A stretch of DNA of 64,000 nucleotides from an uncultured Lachnospiraceae bacterium (GCA_910578335.1 CAJTPU010000005.1:109399-173398), one strand, 5' to 3'. Shown: positions 45,200 through 53,063, counted from the stretch's first letter. Program-made: numbers and translations. Notes: generated from the sequence alone by a model not told the origin.

Positions 45200-46004
45200 A
45201 AAAATGCTCTCTCTTCCCTATCTGTTCTGGTGCGCCGTGTTTATTATCATTCCGCTCTGCATGGTAGTATACTACGGTCTTACAGACAAGACGGGCGCTT
45301 TTACACTTGCAAATATAGCAGCCATAGCCACTGCGGAACACGCAAAGGCATTATGGTTTTCCCTGCTGCTCTCCTTCGCCGGCACTGTGATATGCCTGCT
45401 TTTGGCATACCCCCTCGCCATGATTTTATCGGGCATGAAGGTCAGCCAGCACTCTTTTATCGTACTGATTTTTATCCTGCCGATGTGGATGAATTTTCTG
45501 CTGCGCACTATGGCATGGGAAACGCTTCTGGAAAAAAACGGTATCATCAATACCATACTGCATTTTTTGCATCTGCCCGCGCTCAATATCATCAACACGC
45601 CGTCGGCAATTATACTGGGCATGGTATACAACTTCCTGCCCTTTATGGTTCTGCCTATTTACAATGCACTGACGAAAATAGACAACAACGTTGTCAACGC
45701 GGCGAGAGATTTGGGAGCCGGCTCTTTCCAGACTTTTTCGCGGATTATTTTCCCCTTAAGCCTGCCCGGCGTTATCAGCGGCATTACCATGGTATTTGTA
45801 CCTGCGCTTACCACTTTCGTCATATCGACTTTGCTTGGCGGCAGCAAAATCCTGCTTATCGGCAACGTCATCGAACAGGAATTTACCCAGACCGGCAACT
45901 GGCACTTAGGCAGCGGGCTCTCCATTGTGCTTATGATTTTTATTCTGATTAACATGGTATTGTCCGCCGTATTTGACAAAGACGGGGAGGGCGCAACCTT
46001 ATGA
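45192..46004 (+). CDS. potB: Spermidine/putrescine ABC transporter permease
   Basis: The 270-aa membrane protein has about six helices, starting at residue 7. The conserved [20 protein letters not shown] stretch and the EAA loop [28 protein letters not shown] (split over about 165-192) are typical of PotB. It overlaps potA and potC. Confidence 0.96.
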   Translation: MNKKMLSLPYLFWCAVFIIIPLCMVVYYGLTDKTGAFTLANIAAIATAEHAKALWFSLLLSFAGTVICLLLAYPLAMILSGMKVSQHSFIVLIFILPMWMNFLLRTMAWETLLEKNGIINTILHFLHLPALNIINTPSAIILGMVYNFLPFMVLPIYNALTKIDNNVVNAARDLGAGSFQTFSRIIFPLSLPGVISGITMVFVPALTTFVISTLLGGSKILLIGNVIEQEFTQTGNWHLGSGLSIVLMIFILINMVLSAVFDKDGEGATL

Positions 46005-46774
46005 AAAATGCAGCAAGACGTATTTATATTGCACTCATTTTTATTTTTATGTACGCCCCCATCGCCACGCTCGGCGTTCTATCCTTTAATGCGAGCAAAT
46101 CCCGTGCCAAATGGGGCGGGTTTACGGTAAAATGGTATGTGTCGCTATTTGAGAATGAGGAAATTATGCGGGCTCTCTGGAATACGCTTTCCATTGCGCT
46201 TATCTCCTCTCTCGTGGCAACCGTTGTCGGCACGATTTCCTGCATTGCCATCCAAAGCATGAAAAAGAAAGGGCGTGCCATTGTCATGGGAGTCACCAAC
46301 ATTCCCATGCTCAACGCGGATATCGTAACCGGGATTTCCCTTATGCTGCTCTTTATCGTGCTTGGCATAAGGCTGGGATTTTTTACCATCCTTTTGTCCC
46401 ATATCACTTTCAACATACCTTATGTGATTTTGAGCGTTATGCCGCGTATGAAACAGCTAAATCCCAGCGTCTATGAAGCGGCTCTGGATTTGGGAGCTTC
46501 CCACGTGCAGGCGTTTTTCAAGGTTATTTTTCCGGATATACTGCCCGGCGTTCTATCCGGCTTTTTGATGGCTTTTACCATGTCTTTGGATGATTTTATC
46601 ATTACATACTTTACAAAAGGTCCGGGAATTGATACATTATCTACGAAGATATATACGGAGGTGCGTAAAGGCATAAAACCGGAAATGTACGCTCTGTCTA
46701 CCATCATTTTTGTGGTGGTGCTGGTTTTACTGTTTCTTGTAAACAGGACGCCAAAAGATAAACCCGCCAAGTAG
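46001..46774 (+). CDS. potC: Spermidine/putrescine ABC transporter permease
   Basis: The 257-aa membrane protein has the PotC pattern: FNASKSRAKWGGFTVKWY near the start, the EAA loop YEAALDLGASHVQAFFKVIFPDILPGVL (split over about 156-184), and SLDDFIITYFTKGPG. It overlaps potB by 4 bases (ATGA) and precedes potD by 25. Confidence 0.96.
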   Translation: MKNAARRIYIALIFIFMYAPIATLGVLSFNASKSRAKWGGFTVKWYVSLFENEEIMRALWNTLSIALISSLVATVVGTISCIAIQSMKKKGRAIVMGVTNIPMLNADIVTGISLMLLFIVLGIRLGFFTILLSHITFNIPYVILSVMPRMKQLNPSVYEAALDLGASHVQAFFKVIFPDILPGVLSGFLMAFTMSLDDFIITYFTKGPGIDTLSTKIYTEVRKGIKPEMYALSTIIFVVVLVLLFLVNRTPKDKPAK

Positions 46775-46799
46775 CGGAATTTTGAAATGGAGGAAAATT

Positions 46800-47870
46800 A
46801 TGAAAAAATTGTTTTCTTTGGTGCTCTGCCTGGTCACGACCGCCTGTCTGTTTGCAGGCTGCGGCTCCTCTGACAAATATCCCAACGGAAAAGTGTATGT
46901 CTATAACTGGGGTGAGTATATAGACGAAGAAACCATCAAGCTTTTTGAAAAGGAAACCGGCATCGAAGTTATCTATGATGAATTCGACACAAACGAAACC
47001 ATGTATCCCAAAATTGAGGCGGGCGCATCTAATTATGATGTGGTCTGCCCTTCCGACTACATGATTCAGAAAATGATTGACAACGATTTGCTTGCAGAAT
47101 TAAACTGGGATAATCTTCCCAACGCACGTGCCAACATCGGCGCCGAGTATTATGAGCAGTCCCTCGCTTTTGACCCCGGTAATCTCTATTCCGTTCCATA
47201 CTGCTGGGGTACCGTAGGCATCCTGTATAATACGACCATGGTAGACGAACCTGTCACAAGCTGGTCTATACTCTGGGATGAAACCTACAAAGACAGCATC
47301 TTAATGCAGGACTCCGTCCGGGATTTATTTATGGTTGCTTTAAAGGAACTGGGGTATTCCATGAACAGCACCAACGAGTCCGAGCTGCAGGAAGCAAAGG
47401 AACTTCTGATTGCGCAAAAGCCTCTCGTACAGGCATATGTTATCGACCAGGTGCGTGATAAGATGATTGGTGATGAGGCGGCAATCGGCGTTATCTACTC
47501 CGGTGAAGCCATCTACACGCAGCGCGAAAATCCCAATCTGGCATATGTCATTCCCGAAGAAGGAACTAATATCTGGATTGATAGCTGGGTAATTCCCAAG
47601 AACGCGGAGAATAAAGAAAATGCGGAAAAGTTTATTGATTTTATGTGCCGCGGCGACATTGCGCTGATGAACTTTGAGTTTATCACCTACTCCACACCGA
47701 ACACGGCGGCGCGGGATTTGATTGAGGACGACGATATCCGCAATTCCGAAATTGCTTTTCCTGATTTATCCAAATACGATAAGCTGGAAACCTTTTCCTA
47801 TCTGGGAGAGGAAGCGGATACGCTGTACAACAATTTGTGGAAGGAAATCAAATCTTATACCTCTTACTAA
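46800..47870 (+). CDS. potD: Spermidine/putrescine-binding lipoprotein
   Basis: I start at the ATG at 46800 with GGAGG seven bases upstream. The 356-aa product has signal peptide and lipobox CLFAGC (Cys about 19). The fold is that of a type-2 binding protein: VYVYNWGEYIDEETIKLFEKETG, YDVVCPSDYMIQKMI and NIWIDSWVIPKNAENKENAEKFIDF. The acidic and aromatic residues expected to bind the polyamine are present by position. It is the last gene of the operon. Confidence 0.96.
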   Translation: MKKLFSLVLCLVTTACLFAGCGSSDKYPNGKVYVYNWGEYIDEETIKLFEKETGIEVIYDEFDTNETMYPKIEAGASNYDVVCPSDYMIQKMIDNDLLAELNWDNLPNARANIGAEYYEQSLAFDPGNLYSVPYCWGTVGILYNTTMVDEPVTSWSILWDETYKDSILMQDSVRDLFMVALKELGYSMNSTNESELQEAKELLIAQKPLVQAYVIDQVRDKMIGDEAAIGVIYSGEAIYTQRENPNLAYVIPEEGTNIWIDSWVIPKNAENKENAEKFIDFMCRGDIALMNFEFITYSTPNTAARDLIEDDDIRNSEIAFPDLSKYDKLETFSYLGEEADTLYNNLWKEIKSYTSY

Positions 47871-47895
47871 AACTTTTATCATCTTTCATAAAAGC

Positions 47896-47931
47896 GCCGC
47901 CGGAATCCCAATATATTCCGGCGGCATTTTT
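47896..47931 (+). terminator. Terminator between potD and the response-regulator gene
   Basis: GCCGCCGGAAT and ATTCCGGCGGC form an 11-base-pair stem followed by ATTTTT. On the minus strand GCTTTT follows, so it may serve both convergent units. Confidence 0.85.
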
Positions 47932-47942
47932 CATTCTATACT

Positions 47943-48308
47943 TTATTTATTTTTCAATACTTCTTTGATGGCATTGATAACCTGCTCCGGCTCATAGGGC
48001 TTACAGATAAACTCTTTTGCTCCCAGCTTCAATGCATCCATCAGCTTGGAGGACTGCCCTGCCGCTGTCACCATAATCACACTTGCCGACTCATCAAACT
48101 CTTTTATCGCCTTTAAGCAGCTAATACCATCCATTTCGGGCATCGTAATATCCATCGTCACGGCATCCGGCTTCAGTTCTTTATAAAGTCTGACTCCCTC
48201 CTCGCCGTTTGTCGCTTCGCCTGCTATGTCATGTCCGATTCCTTCCAAAATAGTCCGCAGCATCCTTCTGGACATTTTGGAATCGTCTATAATCAAAATT
48301 TTCGCCAT
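47943..48308 (-). CDS. CheY-like response regulator
   Basis: From the ATG at 48308 (AAGGAGGACTGGAAA upstream) the 121-aa protein is a lone receiver domain. It has KILIIDDSKMSRRML with the acidic pair, the phosphoacceptor Asp in VTMDITMPEMDG (about 54), the Thr of MVTAAGQ (about 82) and the Lys of FICKPYEPE (about 104). No output domain is present, as in CheY. It follows a CheX-domain gene by 13 bases, so the pair forms a phosphorylation/dephosphorylation module. No histidine kinase lies in the window. Confidence 0.93.
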   Translation of the reverse strand: MAKILIIDDSKMSRRMLRTILEGIGHDIAGEATNGEEGVRLYKELKPDAVTMDITMPEMDGISCLKAIKEFDESASVIMVTAAGQSSKLMDALKLGAKEFICKPYEPEQVINAIKEVLKNK

Positions 48309-48321
48309 TTTCCAGTCCTCC

Positions 48322-49215
48322 TTATTCTTGTCCCATAATAATGAAAATTGCTTTTTTACCTCTGGCGTAAACCGGAACACTCAAAACAGCCGTGTCCTTA
48401 AGCGCAGAAGAAGCCTCAAAAAATATGGGTGGCAGCAATTCCGAATCAATGCCGCTCCTGCTCAGCGAAGTTGCATACAAACCGTTGACACAATTTAAAA
48501 ATTCTCCGGCAGCATCCAGCATGTCCTCTTTTTCAAGCGGCTCACTCTCTCTGCAATAAGCAGCCGCTATCACGGCAAGACCGCCATCTTCTTCGGCAAG
48601 TCCCGTTTCCATCGCCTTATAGCCTGCAACAGGAACCGAGAAAGCCGCTATTTTCTGGAAAGCAGACTCCTTCACCGATAACTCGTTCCCAAGCTCTGCC
48701 TTTCCCAAGTATACATGCCTGTCTATACAGCGAATCATGGTTCTGATGAGAACACCTGTAATATCCTTAAAGCACATTGCCTCCGGCGGAAGGAACAGTG
48801 GCACAATCCGGTCCGGGTCGTCACTGCGCAAATCTTCCATATCGGATTTGGTAAAGCTGTTTTCCTGCTGAAAGCTGTCCATCATCTCTTCCAGCTCCTG
48901 AAGCTGTAAAAGGTTCTCATCTACAAGCACCTGTGCAAAAGCCAGATATGTATTCCCCTGCTTCTTTAAGAGATTGCTGATTTGCTCCTCCGTAAGATAC
49001 CCCTTTTCAACTGCAATATCTCCAAAACGCTTGTCCATAGTGGCTTGAAAACGGTTTACTTCATCAGCCTGTTCTATCGTCATCATGCCCTCTGCAACAG
49101 CTAAAAGCCCCAATTTTACCCTGACTTCATCCATTTTACCTATCACTGCCGTCAACTGCTCTGCAGACAACTTTCCGCTTTGTACCAAATGGTTCCCCAA
49201 TAAGTATTCTACCAT
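48322..49215 (-). CDS. CheX-like phosphatase domain protein with GspE-N-like helical repeats
   Basis: From the ATG at 49215 (AAGGAG upstream) the 297-aa protein has three N-terminal helix-pair repeats (about 1-120): YLLGNHLVQSGKLSAEQL, RFGDIAVEKGYLTEEQISNLL and AFAQVLVDENLLQLQELEEM. These resemble the N-terminal domains of GspE/MshE-type ATPases. A CheC/CheX-type domain follows (about 140-297, ALCFKDITGVLIRTMIRC-like, ending YARGKKAIFIIMGQE). CheX dephosphorylates CheY-P, so it likely serves the adjacent CheY. The helix repeats could bind a nucleotide signal, which is inference. Confidence 0.75.
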   Translation of the reverse strand: MVEYLLGNHLVQSGKLSAEQLTAVIGKMDEVRVKLGLLAVAEGMMTIEQADEVNRFQATMDKRFGDIAVEKGYLTEEQISNLLKKQGNTYLAFAQVLVDENLLQLQELEEMMDSFQQENSFTKSDMEDLRSDDPDRIVPLFLPPEAMCFKDITGVLIRTMIRCIDRHVYLGKAELGNELSVKESAFQKIAAFSVPVAGYKAMETGLAEEDGGLAVIAAAYCRESEPLEKEDMLDAAGEFLNCVNGLYATSLSRSGIDSELLPPIFFEASSALKDTAVLSVPVYARGKKAIFIIMGQE

Positions 49216-49337
49216 ACCGTTCTCCTTTCTTTCCAAACAAACCGGTTCTGCCGGTTTTATCCGGTATTCATAATGATTATAAACAATTTTCGGAAAGATT
49301 TCTACTATATTGCACAATTTTTTTTAAAGAATCCGCA

Positions 49338-49380
49338 TTTTTTTGTATCAGGGGAACAAGCATCCCCCTGATACAAAAAT
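49338..49380. repeat. Strong inverted repeat between CheX-domain gene and Gly/Asp/Arg repeat gene
   Basis: TTTTTGTATCAGGGG pairs with CCCCTGATACAAAAA around a 10-base loop. The T-tract comes before and the A-tract after the stem on both strands, so it is not a textbook terminator, although the stem itself is very stable. Confidence 0.7.
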
Positions 49381-49410
49381 GAGACTGCCAATATCACTTC
49401 CTGCTGCCTT

Positions 49411-49872
49411 TTACTTTTCTTCACAGCCGCAAGTATCACCATTGGCATAATTGCTTCTAATCCATGGCGGCGGTGTCATTCCACAGTCGGAATCCCTGCC
49501 GCGGTCGCGTCCCCTGTCGCAGTCACAGTCACGGTCACGTCCCCTGTCACAGTCGCGGTCGCGTCCTCTGTCACAGTCACGGTCGCGTCCTCCGTCACAA
49601 CCGCAGTCGCGGTCACGGTCGCGTCCTCCGTCACAGTCGCGGTCACGTCCTCCGTCACAGCCACAATCGCGGTCACGGTCGCGTCCTCCGTCGCAGTCAC
49701 GGTCACGTCCTCCGTCGCAGCCGCAGTCACGGTCACGGTCACGTCCTCCGTCACAGTCACCCTCGCGCCCTCTGCCACAGCCGCAGCCGTTATTCAAGAA
49801 GCCCGCCCCATTATGGCAGCCGCCGCAAAACAGGAGAAAAAGAATAATCCAATTACACATGAGCATTCTCAT
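49411..49872 (-). CDS. Cys/Gly/Asp/Arg-rich tandem-repeat protein
   Basis: The 153-aa frame has a hydrophobic start (MCNWIILFLLFCGGC), a Cys/Gly segment and three perfect copies of the 20-mer GGRDRDRDCGCDGGRDRDCD. Shorter RGRDRDCD units follow, and the tail (PPPWIRSNYANGDTCGCEEK) is not repetitive. A unique hydrophobic head and tail argue for a real protein on this strand, even though the repeats also leave plus-strand frames open. Small Cys- and Gly-rich proteins with such heads are common in Clostridia, often thought to be surface or spore associated; the role here is unknown. The start codon is uncertain among three close ATGs. Confidence 0.6.
   Translation of the reverse strand: MRMLMCNWIILFLLFCGGCHNGAGFLNNGCGCGRGREGDCDGGRDRDRDCGCDGGRDRDCDGGRDRDRDCGCDGGRDRDCDGGRDRDRDCGCDGGRDRDCDRGRDRDCDRGRDRDCDCDRGRDRGRDSDCGMTPPPWIRSNYANGDTCGCEEK
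49500..49770 (-). repeat. 60-base tandem repeats (24 + 36) encoding GGRDRDCD units
   Basis: Units of 24 and 36 bases alternate to give a 60-base super-repeat, present about three times, then 24-base units. Codon variation (GTC/GTCGC, TCC/TCT) shows some drift between copies. Confidence 0.85.
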
Positions 49873-49892
49873 TTCTAAATTGATTTACTTTA

Positions 49893-50495
49893 TCATATTC
49901 TTTTCTTTCTGATTCTGTGACTGTTTCCGAAGCAATAACACCGTGCCTGCCGCTTTTCCCCTGCTTTTTTCAAAAATCTTCTTTTGATATAGGAAAACGT
50001 CTTTTTCTCTCCCTTTTCTGCAAGCATATGCAACAGAAATTCCAAATTCTTTCTGGTAAATGCATGCATGGGCGCCGGTTCTTTCCTGCTTTTGTAATAG
50101 GCAAGCGGAGAGCTGTCCGTATAGCCCTCGCCCAAATACACTTTGCACGCCGCAATGCGGTCCATAACCATCTCCGCAATATAGCGTCTTGGCATGGGCG
50201 CGGGAGACATTCCTCCCGGACCTCCGCTCAAGGAATAGTCAATCCAATACTCATAATGATGCTTATTGCGCCCTTTGTGATGCAGCCATGCCGTAGAATA
50301 CCCTACCGCTTCCCGCTCCGCATTGTTGGGACTTCTGTTTCCCTGAAAATATTTTGCTCCCACCCAAAACTCTGACGGACTGTATTTGGACATATCGTGC
50401 AGTAATCCCTGGCGGTAAAGCCCTACCGCAAAGCAGCCCTTGCAGACCAGCCATTTATGATAGGTGATGGTTCTTAAATGCTTGAAAGCTTTCAC
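49893..50495 (-). CDS. DUF5662 family protein
   Basis: The GTG at 50495 is the likely start: AAAGGGG lies just upstream and the GTG overlaps the preceding stop (GTGA). The 200-aa product has HLRTITYHKWLVCKGCFAVGLYRQGLLHDMSKYSPSEF (split over about 5-42), GNRSPNNAEREAVGYSTAWLHHKGRNKHHYEYW and a conserved HAFTRKNLEFLLHML. The spaced His and Asp residues (LLHD, WLHH, NKHH) suggest an HD-like metal site, but no activity is known to me. The last 20 codons run through palindrome copy 4. It is coupled to the GlgX-like gene. Confidence 0.82.
   Translation of the reverse strand: MKAFKHLRTITYHKWLVCKGCFAVGLYRQGLLHDMSKYSPSEFWVGAKYFQGNRSPNNAEREAVGYSTAWLHHKGRNKHHYEYWIDYSLSGGPGGMSPAPMPRRYIAEMVMDRIAACKVYLGEGYTDSSPLAYYKSRKEPAPMHAFTRKNLEFLLHMLAEKGEKKTFSYIKRRFLKKAGEKRQARCYCFGNSHRIRKKRI
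49929..49957. repeat. Dispersed small palindrome, copy 4 (3' end of DUF5662 gene)
   Basis: The copy reads GAAGCAATAACACCGTGC, CTGCCGCTTTT, a diverged relative of the copies at 20363, 25503 and 31325. It lies inside the last codons of the gene. Confidence 0.45.
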
Positions 50496-52381
50496 TCTTC
50501 CCCTTTCGCCCTGATGCCGTTTTTCTTTGACACACTGATAAATACGCAAATACATCTTCCCGTAAGCCGGACTACTTTCTGCTCCCCCTCTTCCATCTCG
50601 TCCGTCTGCTCTTCCTGTACTGCATCTGACGCCACATAAAGCTCCCAGCGCATATCCTTAGGCAGCTTGGGCAAAGCAAACTCATACGGCTCCCAATGCA
50701 GATTATAAGCAATGTAAAAGAAATCGTCGCAGCAGGCTCTGTCCTTTCTGACATATTTTCCACAATACATAACGCCAAGCTGCCTGCTATAGCCGGACAT
50801 ATCCGGTCTCCATGGAGCCGCGCCATGATAAGAAGCATCCGGATAGCCGCATGCGCCATAATCCATCAGCCTAACTTCCCTGTCCTGCCTGAGCACCGGA
50901 TGTTTCTTACGGATGTCTGTCAGTTCTTTGACAAACAATAAAATCTTCCTTCCGGACTCCGCAGTTTTCCAGTTCAGCCACGTCGTTTCATTATCCTGAC
51001 AGTAGGGATTATTGTTGCCTCCCTGCGAGTTTCCAAACTCATCCCCCATAAAAATAAGAGGCGTTGCCTGCGATAAAAACAATAACAGCAGGGCGTTTTT
51101 TATCTGCTTTTCCCTAAGGGCAAGCACCGCCTTTTTACGGCTTTTCCCCTCCTGCCCGCAGTTCCAGCTTGCGTTGTAATCCACACCGTCTTTATTATCC
51201 TCACCGTTATTTTCATTATGCTTTCTGTCATAAGAAACCAAATCCATAAGCGTAAAGCCGTCGTAATTTGTTATATAATTGATTTGCCCGCATGTTGACG
51301 GATTATGCCGCAAATGATACATGACAGCAGGCAGCATGCCTTCGTCCCCTTTCAGGAAACGGCGCATGTCATAACGGTAAACATCCCGATATTCCGCCAG
51401 ATACCGCTTCCCCTTTCCGTCCGCTCCGGATAGAGCGCCATTTTGCGTCTCATCCGGAAAACCATAGTACCACAGCTTTGTCCTTGCAAGTGCAGGGTCA
51501 TTGGCAAGCATCTTCGCCGGAATATTTTCCCCTTTCAGATGAAATCCGTCCACATGATATTCCAAAACCCAGTAATGCAGTATCTCTGTTATCTCGCTTT
51601 CCTGTGTATCCTTGGTAAAATAAAACTGCAGCACAACCTCCAGTCCGCTTTTGTGTAGCTGCTTTACCATATCTTTAAACTCTGCCACTGCATCTTGTGC
51701 GTAAGCATAACTGTTTTTGGGGCTGTAATAACATCCTTTCGTATAGCCCCAATAATTTGCATACACTTTATCTGCCGGCTGCGCTATAGCTGCGGGCAGA
51801 TACGGCATTTCCGAAATCATCCTTTTTTCTATCTCCGCAAACTCATATACCGGCTGTAATTCCAGCGTGGTAACGCCTAACTCCTTTAAATAAGAAATTT
51901 TCTCTGCAAGCCCGGCAAAAGTCCCCTTCCCTTTTACCTTTGAGGAGGGATGTCTGGTAAACCCCCTTACATGAATCAGGTAACAAATGCTTTCCTCATA
52001 GGGAATGTCCGGAAAAACATCTCCCTCCCAGTCATAATCCTGCTGCACAAACAATGCAGGTCTTGCACCCTTTTCCCATATCTCTTCCCTGCCGTAGACA
52101 TGTCCGCCGCAAAAGGCACGTCCCCTGTCGTCCGTCACATAACTTTCCTCCTCATAAAAGCAATATGCGGTGTTTTCTATGGAAATACCGCATACACGCA
52201 TAAAATGAACATTTCCGACCACATACAATGGCGGAAAAGGAATTTTTTCTTTCTCCCGCAGGGTATCCTTGTCAAACAATACGATACCGCAGTTTGCTTT
52301 TTGGCTGACATAAGAAAAGTTAACGCCGTTGTCTTCTATTTTTGCACCCAAAGGAAACGGGCTGCCTTTTGCTGTCTCCAT
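50492..52381 (-). CDS. GlgX/isoamylase-like GH13 protein with replaced catalytic residues
   Basis: From the ATG at 52381 (GGAG 11 bases upstream) it is 629 aa. An N-terminal CBM48-like domain (GSPFPLGAKIEDNGVNFSYVS) precedes a GH13 barrel. Late motifs are well kept: NYITNYDGFTLMDLVSYDRKHNENNGEDN, FMGDEFGNSQGGNNNPYCQDN and ETTWLNW, as in glycogen debranching enzyme. But region I (normally DVVxNH) reads EVVLQFYF, the nucleophile Asp of DGFRFD is Lys in DGFHLK (about 283), and the acid/base region (AEPWD) reads YYGFPD. Two of three carboxylates are lost. It is likely a glucan-binding or regulatory pseudoenzyme rather than a debranching enzyme. Confidence 0.85.
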   Translation of the reverse strand: METAKGSPFPLGAKIEDNGVNFSYVSQKANCGIVLFDKDTLREKEKIPFPPLYVVGNVHFMRVCGISIENTAYCFYEEESYVTDDRGRAFCGGHVYGREEIWEKGARPALFVQQDYDWEGDVFPDIPYEESICYLIHVRGFTRHPSSKVKGKGTFAGLAEKISYLKELGVTTLELQPVYEFAEIEKRMISEMPYLPAAIAQPADKVYANYWGYTKGCYYSPKNSYAYAQDAVAEFKDMVKQLHKSGLEVVLQFYFTKDTQESEITEILHYWVLEYHVDGFHLKGENIPAKMLANDPALARTKLWYYGFPDETQNGALSGADGKGKRYLAEYRDVYRYDMRRFLKGDEGMLPAVMYHLRHNPSTCGQINYITNYDGFTLMDLVSYDRKHNENNGEDNKDGVDYNASWNCGQEGKSRKKAVLALREKQIKNALLLLFLSQATPLIFMGDEFGNSQGGNNNPYCQDNETTWLNWKTAESGRKILLFVKELTDIRKKHPVLRQDREVRLMDYGACGYPDASYHGAAPWRPDMSGYSRQLGVMYCGKYVRKDRACCDDFFYIAYNLHWEPYEFALPKLPKDMRWELYVASDAVQEEQTDEMEEGEQKVVRLTGRCICVFISVSKKNGIRAKGEE

Positions 52382-52421
52382 CCTGTAGAACACTCCTTCT
52401 GTCAATTGCTGCAAGACCCGG

Positions 52422-52496
52422 GGCTGATTTGCGTAAGCCTGAGGTGACGCCGGGCTCGAGGCTGATTTGCGTAAACCTGAGGTGTCGCGGGCTCGG
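52422..52496. repeat. 38-base direct duplication upstream of the GlgX-like gene
   Basis: Two adjacent copies start with GGCTGATTTGCGTAA and end with GGGCTCG, differing at a few bases. They lie in the 52382-52739 gene-free stretch. Confidence 0.75.
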
Positions 52497-52515
52497 GGCG
52501 GGCAAGGCTCGGGCA

Positions 52516-52546
52516 GACCTGTGGAAACCTTTGGTTTCCACAGGTC
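52516..52546. repeat. Perfect 14-base-pair hairpin
   Basis: GACCTGTGGAAACC, loop TTT, GGTTTCCACAGGTC. It has no T-run on either side. Confidence 0.8.
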
Positions 52547-52555
52547 GCTTCGCTC

Positions 52556-52618
52556 GTCAAATGTTTAAAGAAACAGCTACTTGTGCAAGCACAGTAGCTG
52601 TTTCTTTGAACATTTGAC
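52556..52618. repeat. 26-base-pair hairpin
   Basis: GTCAAATGTTTAAAGAAACA through GCTACT pairs with the mirror arm ending ACATTTGAC over an 11-base loop, with a single wobble. No T-run follows on either strand. It is separated from the preceding hairpin by only GCTTCGCTC. Confidence 0.8.
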
Positions 52619-52681
52619 TCTGCCCTTTACGGACATTATACCACATCTGTTTGTCTTGTTCTATGATTTGTTGGAAAATTA

Positions 52682-52710
52682 TTTACAGCAGGCGGGGCGG
52701 GGATTATAAT
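52682..52710 (+). promoter_or_regulatory. Sigma-A promoter of the DUF1292 gene
   Basis: TTTACA and a perfect TATAAT are 17 bases apart, 30 bases before the start codon. The spacer is unusually G-rich (GGCGGGGCGGGG). Confidence 0.7.
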
Positions 52711-52739
52711 GTAAGAAAAGGAATAAAGGAGATTGTGTT

Positions 52740-53063
52740 ATGGCTGATAATCATTTTGCGGAAGAGGAAATGACGGTTGAATTGGAGTTAGAGGATGGCG
52801 AAAAGGTTTCTTGCGCGGTTATTACGATTTTGACGGTTGCAAAAAAGGATTATATTGTTCTGCTTCCTTTGGACGAAAAGGGAGAGAATCAGGACGGGGA
52901 GGTCTGGTTTTACGGCTATAAGGAGGATGAAAGTGACCCGAATGCCGAGCCTGAGCTTATCTATATTGAAGATGACGACGAATATGATGCGGTTTCCGAT
53001 GCTTTTGATGAGTATCTCGACAGTCAGGAGTTTGACGAGCTGGTGGAGGAAGAATCCGAATAA
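52740..53063 (+). CDS. DUF1292 family protein
   Basis: This 107-aa acidic protein has the pattern of DUF1292 (VELELEDGEKVSCAVITILTV, KDYIVLLPLDEK, GEVWFYGY and an acidic tail with YIEDDDEYDAVSDAFDEYLD). The family is widespread in Clostridia and often sits with yrrK/yqgF; the function is unknown. AAAGGAG lies upstream. Its 3' end overlaps the convergent helicase gene by 40 bases. Confidence 0.88.
   Translation: MADNHFAEEEMTVELELEDGEKVSCAVITILTVAKKDYIVLLPLDEKGENQDGEVWFYGYKEDESDPNAEPELIYIEDDDEYDAVSDAFDEYLDSQEFDELVEEESE

Noticed and set aside
49338..49380. Rho-independent terminator for the repeat-protein gene
   Set aside because: The T-tract precedes and the A-tract follows the stem on both strands, the reverse of a terminator; kept only as an inverted repeat.
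49500..49770. CRISPR-like array
   Set aside because: The repeats are contiguous coding tandem units with no unique spacers.
49451..49912. Plus-strand SR-rich frame (RSRPxSQ repeats)
   Set aside because: It is the complement of the GGRDRDCD repeats. The minus frame has a hydrophobic head and a unique tail, the plus frame does not.
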